A stretch of DNA of 64,000 bases from Verrucomicrobiaceae bacterium (GTDB lineage: Bacteria > Verrucomicrobiota > Verrucomicrobiia > Verrucomicrobiales > Verrucomicrobiaceae): positions 1-64,000 of the forward strand of contig JAIXOU010000118.1 in assembly GCA_027486585.1 (NCBI GenBank), written 5' to 3'. A program made the position numbers and the translations under genes. The notes beneath the pieces are model-generated. The model saw only the letters and a list, made by a program, of their open reading frames with translations, ran no database searches and was not told the DNA's origin. This document shows, one piece after another, positions 44,301 through 50,083 of this stretch. Within the stretch, counting starts at the first letter, position 1. Each line of letters opens with the position of its first letter.

Positions 44301-46700
44301 TTGGCTGGTAATAATACGTACACTCTTGCTACGACAGTGCAAAGCGGTAGCACCTTGATCGCTGGTTCAACAACTGGATTTAGCTCTGCCTCAGCAACCA
44401 CTGTCGCCGGCACACTTCGTTTAAACGGTTTTAGCAACTCGGTTGCCTCCCTTGCGGGTGTAGGCACTGTCGAAAATGCCAATGCAACAGGAGCCATTTT
44501 GTCCTCTGCTGATTTTTCCAGTTTCAGTGGTCTGATTCAAGACGGCACTGGTGGGGGTTCTCTTGGCATCACTAAGACTGGCGCAGGCACTTCTACTCTT
44601 GCAGGTTCGAATACTTTCTCTGGAAAAACGACCGTTGCTAATGGCACACTCTCCATTGCTTCGATTGATGCCGTAGCTTCCAACGCCCAGCCTCTCGGTA
44701 CCAACGCCGATCTAGATTTGGGTGTGGCTGCTACCTCTTCGGGGCGCCTGCGTTACACTGGTGCAGCCACGACTCTTAGCAAAAACATCAACGCGCTCGG
44801 TAATGGCAACGACACAATCGAGAACGCCGGCTCCGGTCTTCTCACCTTGACAGGTACCATCACCAAGGCTGGCACGACGCTTACCCTCAATGGCGGCTCC
44901 TCCGGTCTCTATGTCGGTGGTTTGATCGTTGGCGCGCCAGCGGCCTCTGACCTCATTATTGCTGGAGGCACAGTTACCCTTGACAACGCCAACACTTACA
45001 ATGGCCCGACCTACCTGAATGCCGGAACGCTCAACATCAACAATGCCAGTGCCATCAGCACCGGAGCCTTCAACATCAATGGAGGCACGATTGATAACAC
45101 CAGCGGTTCAGCCATTACTCTGACGAACAATAATCCCCTGAATATCACTTCAAACTTCACCTTCACAGGTACGAATAGTCTGAATCTGGGCACAGGTACA
45201 GTCACCTTGGATGCGAATCGCACCGTCACCGTCACAGCGAATACGCTCACCATCGGTGGTGCTATCAGTGGTGCCTTTAGCCTGACAGGCACAGGAGCTG
45301 GCACGCTGCTCCTTACAGGTGCTAGCACTTACACGGGCACCACGACCGCTGTAACGGGTTCGACGATCAGCGTCGGTGGCAATGGGTCCTTGGGTGATAC
45401 ATCCTCGGGAACGGTCATTGATCCTGGTGCCAGCTTGGCGCTGAATAACGTTCTCTATACCGATGCAGAACCCTTGACCATCAATGGGACAGGCGTTGGC
45501 AGTGGCGGAGCCTTCCGCACTACTGGAACAAGCAGTTTTGCTGGAACAATCACTGCAGCTACCAATGCGACCATTAATGCAGCTGGTACGCTTAGCCTCA
45601 CAGGTGGTTTAGTGAAAAACGGCACGACTCTGACTCTGGGTGGAACTGGTACCTATAACATATCCAGCGCAGGCATCAGCGGTTCTAGCGCTAATTCTGA
45701 CCTTGTCGTGGATGCTGCCACCGTTAATCTCGGCGTCGCTAGCACCTACAACGGCCCAACGTTCATCCGCAACGGCGGCACTATCAATGCTAATGTCGCT
45801 AACGCACTTCCAACATCCATCGCCCGCACGGCCGTCACCATGGACGATACTGGCTCTGGTAGCTCTACTCTCGGTCTTGGGTCCAATCAAAGCGTCGCTT
45901 CTTTGACGGGTGCAGCGACTTCTCAAATCCTCGTAGGTGCCAACCAGCTCACCGTTGGTGCATCCGGTTCGGGTTCCAGTAATTTTGCTGGCTCCATCAT
46001 TGGCACGGGTGGCAGCATCGTGAAGGACGGGACCAATACGCAGACCTTCAGCGGAGCTAACACTTACACGGGGGGCACGACCGTTAGTGATGGTACCCTG
46101 AATGTCACCAACACCACTGGATCTGCTACTGGATCAGGAACAGTGACGGTGGGCACTTCCGGCACGCTTGCAGGAACTGGTAAAGTGGAGGCAGCTGCAA
46201 ACAACTACATCTACATCAATGGTACGCTGCAAGTCGGTGACAGCACACTGGGTGTCGCTACCGCCTCCACTCTCGATGTCAAAACCAGCGGCTCTGGCAG
46301 CCTAGTTCTGGGTTCAGCCAGTGTCCTGAAATTTGACCTCTTTTCGGGTGCTGGTTTGGGCGACAGCTCGGCCATTGCAAGCGCAGCGGACCAAATCAGA
46401 CTCTTTGGTTCACTCGATGCCGCTACGACACCAGGCTCCACCTTGCTTCTGGCTTATCAGGGTGCTGGCGTCTTCGCAGCTGGGGATATGTGGAAACTCT
46501 TTGATCTCACCGGACCTGGCACGATCACTGGTGCTTTTAACGTTGACTATTCTGGTCTTGGTCTTGGACCTATGCTTGGTGCTGAATTTGACAATATTAC
46601 TGGTGTCCTAAGCATCGTTACCGTCCCAGAACCAAGCCGTGCTCTCCTTTATCTGATCGGCATCATGGGAATCCTCTTGCGCCGCCGTCGCCGAGAATAG
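35385..46700 (+). CDS. giant PATR-repeat surface protein with PEP-CTERM signal
   Basis: A 3771-residue exported protein. A long signal peptide (about residues 1-38, ending PLQA) is followed by beta-helix passenger sequence made of autotransporter-associated beta-strand repeats: I count about 20 by eye, of the form ANTYTGxTTVxxGTLxV (for example near nt 35905, 37353, 38998, 39974, 42940, 43388, 44989, 45322 and 46060). There is no outer-membrane beta-barrel; instead the C terminus is VPEPSRALLYLIGIMGILL then RRRRRE, a PEP-CTERM signal for exosortase. A second entry-like module begins near residue 1968. Extremely Gly/Thr/Ala/Ser-rich. It is probably an adhesin or cell-surface fibre; the ligand is unknown. 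Confidence 0.93.
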   Translation: MSHQASPTLRLMRQKRLWISSSLAGLMALWQIGQPLQAATFYWNTDGSDTGNLIDGTNLGGIGAWDTATSNWWPVPAGALTTWGNTSSDIAIFSGPSVSIPTLNTVTLSSGITANQLRFNRSGYALTGGDLTLAGTAPTLQVNFAETATINSQLLGTAGLTMAGGGTVRLTNASNSYTGTTTINSGILSISNAAALGTDASAIVLNGSATRGFGGGALMLEGDVTLSRGVTMQGVGPVPATGSALMSVGNNTITGPVTNGSATVNTALTSAGGRLTLADVTLGGTAGTIFMTFGTTNSVGAGSYAITGTLASVVSAQGTIQKVGAGTLFLRPSNAAGYSGIFQVSTGSIRVTDTAALGTSAAANAIDLNGGMLELRTDTPTFASAKRVNLNNGSGATDLLLDRSPGGTGLNQTVTFANFDYDSGETIAINTRNGYGSTFTAATAIGDGAGDTTLTNNGNGLITYGGTVWGNTNATARTLTVNGTGNTLMSGSITASGANHLLVKSGTGAVTIQGTASTYLGATTISGGALTVTDFRTLNGHSTGTNTAAINIGSTATAGILTIGSQTAATAAGLTLLTGKSINLAGTSGGATINANQAFAAPVIIGSVTATGAGAKSLTLGGTSTQENIISGVIPDSTSATSLVKADAGLWALSGTNTFTGSTTISGGTLRLKANAGTTSTVLGEAAGNTVVFNANTTTGTAGGTLELVGFSGSATTETLGALTPTAGAVTVKLTGNSVSPSATNLAFTSLGATTGASSVNFSTTGGSSGVVTLTGQATTTATTLPGTANFLGHLYINGADFAAINGSAQVIQPVYGTTTGFVNAPSSLTAANHNLLTGNFTMATTTAVSSLKATTQTLTLGAGLTVNLGAILQSGGTATIQSDSSTARAIVGSVAGVNVAIRVDGAGDVLNLGALNAPVIISSTTTAGLTKNGAGTLVINGINAQTGATTINEGTIKLGVNSARLSGANAALVIRQGATLDLNGQSSGTAIGAFDGAGTVTNSSATPATLVLGNATTGAGTFAGIIQDGAGVMNVTKTGTTGAPTWSGLNTYTGVTTIGTSISTGFVVSVPSLANIGTASGIGRGTSTSDVTNAASLVFGGSATTGINYTGTTSVSIDRLFTLNSGTAGGGAQIANSSANNSTLIFNKTNALSFGTGATVAQTLTLGGSSTGDNQINLQLVDNSALATGVTKIGAGLWILGNSSNNYTGTTQIGSTTSAGGVLQAAGNALSPNSPLLLGGTTGGGVFQSSGNFTRNITATPTSGAGTVTFNSTLTSGAVGFAASDSKLVVAIGGIGSPTALTWGSGGFMGVTGTSTGALVLSSTTALSEIEFRNAIDLNGANRTIQVDDNGNTFADYATITGVISGTGGTTGLTKTSGGTLQLFGANTYSGVTAVTSASTLVVNSLGNSANPGVGTSLGTSTNANLSTNALTLGNGGTTAGILQYVGPGETSDRMIRINTTTGSTQIHADGAGPLVLTNVLNDMAAGNKTLFLRGSNSQGNIITSVLADNTGTLGITVDSAATWILSGANTYTGNTDLTGGALGAGNDAAFGTGSLRVRNGSLFAYGADRTITNPLADTSTTTAIGSAFIGDYSLNLSGTWTHSNTTANQTITNGIVSGKTLTLGGDSQWNSIASTRTLTFNGSGDTIFNGNITTSTAFGVSLTYSGTGSLTLGGTINPGGGVLTVSSGTLKLGASDRVPDGAGAADVTISPAATISATLDLNGKNETINGLSANPAGNVTINNSSATASTFTVGGNNGIVTFGGGAGANSITQTGGGVINLTKIGTGSASFTGTLGNTGTTTVNGGVLNYNSPTGTTSLNVGTGGTLNLKGGLTTPANLTSVTVAGGGALSFADGAGTPFNNLTTLSLGLGTGTATLELEAGDLGTDTLTLLNPNVATTANTINLLVKDFDITSGNTYNLLVAPGGGLLTGGGSTGNYTFSLAGYSGSTLFQSDNLVSITAGTLITSDVYWNGFTSPATTSWNTIDGGGNTNFSTDLAGTIQATTLPGKGQKVIFQADNLTGGAALSTTLEQPFKVNALEFKPSTAPANTPLSVTIAPGSTSTNSLTLVPSSSADGINLKTGGAPLVSISAPVVAALAQTWTTANAVALTGGTSTTTTSITVADTTGLRAGMTITGNGIAAGTTIVSVDSLTGLTLSAATTAATGQSYYAAQQLNISGGLSGTGNVTKAGFGKVVLSAASTGYTGTFGVSGGIAEVTLATALSGVGATANSGATIAINSGGTFYYNNLTADTGAGALNFPNPMTLNGGTLGAGGGTRFYSGNVNVSANSSINLRDLANATTSTTSRNITLSGNISGTGGIALDSIDTPTAGNAETGTLTINNGSSTWNGPLSFTRGTVVFTNAAGSGTATPYVGFNGDIKFNQFGRVIYRNVDGASLNRTAAISFAAGALGEFSVDNLAATLASNYTVTQSGLITLGLGGTGATARFNLADAASNLIINGGVVLNGNSSISVEGGDADSLVSINTTGISGTGNLAINDEAGAWAATSTRLAINAASTFTGNTTLNEGTLILGHKDALSIGSLTITGASSLQAGVDLSAGGSGPAPNALTLSNNLTVAGSNNLTFSGTFTGTGGNADRTLTNSLTAGTLVLSGTTINIGATGNTAGRTLTINGAGNTEITGQIVNNTAFANALTKSGTGTLTLSGTGSSYTGATNVNAGILKVGANGGLSSTSAVTVNPNATGATATLDLNGFNATVSALTIGGTGQTSTSVALVQTGVGTLTLGGNVATSATGNPTNTPLITGNLSLGASTRTFTIANSTGSAVDLDVQAVISGAGGITKAGAGVLQLSNVNTYTGATTISPAAAASLGVILATAYNALGTGAVTTVFTSGATTGQIQLSGGITLGNSSFTTSGVGSDGTTNGVIRSVSGSNIISGPLNMTGGGGASTYRADTGASLTFNGNVGGVGTNVNRIVNLVGGGNFVFNGNITNTNDATVSTVGLDSGNTGTTTLAGNNTYTLATTVQSGSTLIAGSTTGFSSASATTVAGTLRLNGFSNSVASLAGVGTVENANATGAILSSADFSSFSGLIQDGTGGGSLGITKTGAGTSTLAGSNTFSGKTTVANGTLSIASIDAVASNAQPLGTNADLDLGVAATSSGRLRYTGAATTLSKNINALGNGNDTIENAGSGLLTLTGTITKAGTTLTLNGGSSGLYVGGLIVGAPAASDLIIAGGTVTLDNANTYNGPTYLNAGTLNINNASAISTGAFNINGGTIDNTSGSAITLTNNNPLNITSNFTFTGTNSLNLGTGTVTLDANRTVTVTANTLTIGGAISGAFSLTGTGAGTLLLTGASTYTGTTTAVTGSTISVGGNGSLGDTSSGTVIDPGASLALNNVLYTDAEPLTINGTGVGSGGAFRTTGTSSFAGTITAATNATINAAGTLSLTGGLVKNGTTLTLGGTGTYNISSAGISGSSANSDLVVDAATVNLGVASTYNGPTFIRNGGTINANVANALPTSIARTAVTMDDTGSGSSTLGLGSNQSVASLTGAATSQILVGANQLTVGASGSGSSNFAGSIIGTGGSIVKDGTNTQTFSGANTYTGGTTVSDGTLNVTNTTGSATGSGTVTVGTSGTLAGTGKVEAAANNYIYINGTLQVGDSTLGVATASTLDVKTSGSGSLVLGSASVLKFDLFSGAGLGDSSAIASAADQIRLFGSLDAATTPGSTLLLAYQGAGVFAAGDMWKLFDLTGPGTITGAFNVDYSGLGLGPMLGAEFDNITGVLSIVTVPEPSRALLYLIGIMGILLRRRRRE

Positions 46701-46720
46701 AGCATTTTTAAAAATCTTGA

Positions 46721-46757
46721 AATGGCCCAGCATTTAATTGCTGGGCCATTTTCTTTT
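46721..46757 (+). terminator. strong intrinsic terminator after the giant gene
   Basis: A perfect 12-bp stem (46721-46732 with 46739-46750) around the loop TTTAAT, followed by TTCTTTTT. It closes the giant transcript and separates it from the coiled-coil gene. Confidence 0.92.
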
Positions 46758-46855
46758 TCATCTTGTCCTAGAACTTCCTGAGCATTCAGTTCAGATATGC
46801 TTTACAGGAGGCCATCTTTGTCCAAATCATCACGCCCTTTTCTGACAACACTGCA

Positions 46856-48232
46856 ATGACTACTAAGCTCGATCCAAAATTCACCGCTCTCCTGACCGAT
46901 ACTGCTCAGAAACTGCAATCCCTAGATGTGCTGCCACGGATTTTGGCGGATGCTGCATCCGACTTATCAGCGGCCAGTCTTGATCTCTGTGAGCGCTTGA
47001 TGTCTTTCAGTGCTCAGTTGAATGCAGCCATGGAAGCGAAGGTCACCTTTGATCTAGCTGAAAAAGCTGCACTCCTTGCTGCCAAAGAACAAGCCGCAGC
47101 AGACAAGGCCGCGGCTATTGCACAGGCTGCCGCTGAGAAGGAAGCCGCGCGAATCGCAGCTGCAGAATTGAAGGCGAAACAGCTCGCTGAAAAAGAAGCG
47201 GCTCGAATTGCCAAAGAGCAGGCCGACGCCGAGAAAGCCGCTGCTAAAGCACAGGCACTGGCTGAGAAGGAGGCTGCGCGAATTGCAGCTGCAGAGGCAA
47301 AAGCCCAAGCGCTTGCAGAAAAGGAAGCTGCTCGAATTGCCAAGGAGCAGGCCGATGCAGAGAAGGCTGCTGCAAAAGCCCAGGCACTTGCTGAGAAGGA
47401 AGCAGCAAAGGTTGCCGCAGAACAGGCCAAGGCCCAAGCTTTAGCTGCGAAGGAAGCCGCCAAAGCACAAGCATTGGCAGAAAAGGAAGCTTTCTTAGCC
47501 GCCGCTGCTGAATTGAAAGCCAAGCAACTGGCCGAAAAAGCTGCCATCATGGCGGCCAAGGAGCAAGCGGCCGCTGAAAAGGCTGCTGCAATTGCTCAGG
47601 CTATCGCCGAAAAAGAAGCTGCTAAGCAGGCTGCGGCTGAGGCTAAGGCCAAAGCCCTTGCTGAGAAAGAAGCTGCCCGCCTCGCCAAAGAACAAGCTGA
47701 CGCCGAAAAAGCCGCAGCTAAGGCCCAAGCTCTAGCTGAAAAAGAAGCTGCCAAGAAAGCCGCTGAGGAAGCCAAAGCATTAGCTCTTGCCGAGAAAGAA
47801 GCTGCCCGAATCGCCAAAGAACAAGCCGATGCCGAAAAAGCTGCGGCAAAAGCCCAAGCTCTCGCCGAACAGCTCGCCGCCAAAGAAGCTTCGGCGGCTG
47901 CTAAAGCTCAAGCTTTGGCGGAGAAAGAAGCCATCAAAGCAGCTGCAGCTGAACTGAAGGCCAAGCAGTTGGCGGAAAAAGAAGCGATCCGGCTCGAAAA
48001 AGAAAGGCAGGCTGCTGAACTTGCGGCAGAAAAAGCGGCCCAAGCGGCCGAGCGTCAAAAGGAGGCTAAAGCCGCCGAAGAAGCCAAGGCTAAACGTGCC
48101 GAAGCCTACGCAAAAGTCGTGGCTGAACACGAAGCCAAAATGCGCGCCCGCCAAGCGGCTGCATCCGCACAACTTGCCGCCGAAAAGGCAGCCCTACTAG
48201 CCGAAGAGAAGAAGCGGGCTGCGAAGAAGTGA
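46856..48232 (+). CDS. Ala/Lys/Glu-rich repetitive coiled-coil protein
   Basis: A 458-residue protein with no signal peptide. A non-repetitive N-terminal domain of about 65 residues (TALLTDTAQKLQSLDVLPRI) precedes about 370 residues of continuous helix built on AEKEAARIAKEQADAEKAAA-like repeats. The core EQADAEKAAAKAQALAE occurs four times, in two pairs each spaced 43 residues, which fits mixed heptads and hendecads (3x7 + 2x11). The C terminus is basic (EEKKRAAKK). The N domain resembles granule-associated phasin-like helices in feel, but I claim no family. TolA-like composition is not evidence for a TolA role. Confidence 0.85.
   Translation: MTTKLDPKFTALLTDTAQKLQSLDVLPRILADAASDLSAASLDLCERLMSFSAQLNAAMEAKVTFDLAEKAALLAAKEQAAADKAAAIAQAAAEKEAARIAAAELKAKQLAEKEAARIAKEQADAEKAAAKAQALAEKEAARIAAAEAKAQALAEKEAARIAKEQADAEKAAAKAQALAEKEAAKVAAEQAKAQALAAKEAAKAQALAEKEAFLAAAAELKAKQLAEKAAIMAAKEQAAAEKAAAIAQAIAEKEAAKQAAAEAKAKALAEKEAARLAKEQADAEKAAAKAQALAEKEAAKKAAEEAKALALAEKEAARIAKEQADAEKAAAKAQALAEQLAAKEASAAAKAQALAEKEAIKAAAAELKAKQLAEKEAIRLEKERQAAELAAEKAAQAAERQKEAKAAEEAKAKRAEAYAKVVAEHEAKMRARQAAASAQLAAEKAALLAEEKKRAAKK
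46898..48232 (+). repeat. 43-residue coiled-coil repeat pairs in the Ala-rich protein
   Basis: The protein-level repeat is regular, yet the DNA copies differ at many third positions (for example Ala as GCC, GCT, GCA in the same slot). The repeats are therefore old and held by selection on the protein. Confidence 0.7.
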
Positions 48233-48268
48233 TTTGAATAAACTCAGGCATTCGTTGAAAACTGCGCC

Positions 48269-48514
48269 ATGATGGCTGCTATGAGCATCGGAACAAAAAA
48301 TCGGCTAAATCAGACCGGCACTACCTGCAAAACCCATCTGCGTGAGAAGTATGTGCAGCATTTGGCACTCGTTGAGGAATTCATAGTGGAGCTTGAAGGT
48401 TCTGGGAAAAGTCATGATCCCACACGCTGGACGAAGTTTACCGATGCGAAGCATAGCACCTCCGAAATGCTACAACGTGTGGATGCTGCTTTTGACGCTT
48501 GGATGAACCCCTGA
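48269..48514 (+). CDS. small hypothetical protein
   Basis: An 81-residue soluble protein with no recognised domain. The middle is helix-like (LREKYVQHLALVEEFIVELE) and the end carries Trp/Phe (VDAAFDAWMNP). It starts at 48269, or at the ATG at 48281. It lies 36 bases after the coiled-coil gene and 15 before an amidase gene on the same strand, which favours a real gene. Codon use looks like its neighbours. Confidence 0.6.
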   Translation: MMAAMSIGTKNRLNQTGTTCKTHLREKYVQHLALVEEFIVELEGSGKSHDPTRWTKFTDAKHSTSEMLQRVDAAFDAWMNP

Positions 48515-48529
48515 TTAGTCCGCTCTGTT

Positions 48530-50083
48530 ATGAAGCGGCGTCACTTCATTTTGAGTAGCTCGGTAGCAGCTGTAGTGGGCTGTGATCGGCCTTCTGCGAT
48601 GCCTGATTTGCAGAAGTTTTCGATGTCAGATGCGCTGGATGAATTGCAGAAGGGAAAGCTGAGTTCAGCCCAGTTGATGCAACATTATCTTCAGCGACTA
48701 GAGGCGCTGGATCGTACAGGACCAGAACTGAGGTCTGTCATCGAGCTGCATCCTGAAGCCTTAAAGATGGCTGCGCGCGCTGATGTTAAAAAGACAAACG
48801 GTTCACTGCATGGGCTGCCAATTCTGGTCAAGGATAACATCGAAACCGCAGACGAGCTGTTGACTACGGCGGGATCTTTGGCTTTAGTGGAAGCTGCACG
48901 ACCCCAGCACGACGCTGAAATCATCAAGCGTCTGCGAGCAGCTGGTGCGCTGATTTTTGGCAAAACGAATCTCAGTGAATGGGCGAATATCCGCAGTCGA
49001 GATTCATCCAGTGGCTGGAGTGCGCGTGGTGGCTTAACGAGAAACCCGCATCGGCTTAGCCATAGTGCCAGTGGTTCTAGCAGCGGCTCAGCCGTGGCTG
49101 TTGCTGCGGGTTTTTGTGCAGCGGCCATTGGCACGGAGACGAATGGATCGATCATTAGCCCGGCTAGTGCTTGTGGTATTGTCGGACTCAAGCCGACGTT
49201 GGGAAAAGTCAGTCGCAGTGGCATCATCCCGATTTCCCATTGGCAGGATACAGCTGGGCCGATGACACGAACCGTGAGAGACGCAGCATTGCTGATGAAC
49301 GTGCTTTCGGGGTATGATGCGCGTGATCCACAATCGGCAGAGGTCTCTCTTTCAGAGTACGTTGATCACACGGCTTTCATGGGGACAGAGGCGTTGCGTG
49401 GCGTCCGTCTTGGGGTCGTGCGCGATCTATCTGGGGACCATTTTGGCGTGCAGGCTTTGTTTGATCAGGCTCTGAGTCAGCTGCGTGCAGCGGGCGCGGT
49501 GATCGTTGATCCGATCACTCTGCGGAATCATCGCAAAGCCAGTGGCTTGGCATGGAGGTGTTTGCTGACAGAGTTTCGCTCAGACATCAACGCTTATTTA
49601 ATCATGCGTGGTGGTGCGCTGAATTCACTGGCTGATGTCATTGCTTTCAATGAGGAGAATCGAGAGGCAGAGATGCCCTTCTTCGGTCAGGATTTATTTG
49701 AGGAAGCCGAGAGTCGATGCACCGATGAGATCTTGGCTGAGGCTGTTGAATTAAGAGCACTCGCTCGCAGATTGGCAGGTCCAGAAGGCATTGATCAAGC
49801 TCTCCGTGAGCATCGTTTAAACGCCTTGATTTGTCCGACCAATGATCCGATTCAGCGCATCACTTTGGATCGTGGGGATGATCATGTGCGCGTTGCCAGT
49901 AGCCCTGCTGCCGTGGCAGGTTATCCGCATTTGACCGTCCCTATGGGGCAGGTGGATGGATTGCCGATTGGGCTGAGTTTCTTCGGTGCTGCTTGGTCTG
50001 AACCTCAGCTTTTAGCCTATGGAGATGCTTTTGAACGACAGATGCCCTCTTGGACGAAACGCCTGCCGCTTATGAAGCCATGA
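48530..50083 (+). CDS. exported amidase-signature hydrolase (lipoprotein)
   Basis: A 517-residue amidase-signature enzyme. The catalytic Ser-cisSer-Lys triad is Lys101 (LVKDNIE), Ser183 (in SGSSSGSA) and Ser207 (TETNGSIISPA). The N terminus begins MKRRHFILSSSVAAVVGC: twin Arg plus a lipobox-like VVGC (Cys18), so it is probably a Tat- or Sec-exported lipoprotein. The substrate is an amide, possibly a cell-wall or peptide fragment, but this is open. It overlaps the end of the SNF2 gene by 14 bases. Confidence 0.9.
   Translation: MKRRHFILSSSVAAVVGCDRPSAMPDLQKFSMSDALDELQKGKLSSAQLMQHYLQRLEALDRTGPELRSVIELHPEALKMAARADVKKTNGSLHGLPILVKDNIETADELLTTAGSLALVEAARPQHDAEIIKRLRAAGALIFGKTNLSEWANIRSRDSSSGWSARGGLTRNPHRLSHSASGSSSGSAVAVAAGFCAAAIGTETNGSIISPASACGIVGLKPTLGKVSRSGIIPISHWQDTAGPMTRTVRDAALLMNVLSGYDARDPQSAEVSLSEYVDHTAFMGTEALRGVRLGVVRDLSGDHFGVQALFDQALSQLRAAGAVIVDPITLRNHRKASGLAWRCLLTEFRSDINAYLIMRGGALNSLADVIAFNEENREAEMPFFGQDLFEEAESRCTDEILAEAVELRALARRLAGPEGIDQALREHRLNALICPTNDPIQRITLDRGDDHVRVASSPAAVAGYPHLTVPMGQVDGLPIGLSFFGAAWSEPQLLAYGDAFERQMPSWTKRLPLMKP

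Noticed and set aside
35507-46441. Many long frames antisense to the giant gene, such as 42665-43384
   Set aside because: They are Val/Pro/Leu-rich mirror images of a low-complexity Thr/Gly/Ala gene, which lacks stop codons in other frames.
47014-47883. Ser/Ala/Phe-rich frames antisense to the coiled-coil gene
   Set aside because: Reverse complements of the Ala/Lys/Glu repeats, not independent genes.
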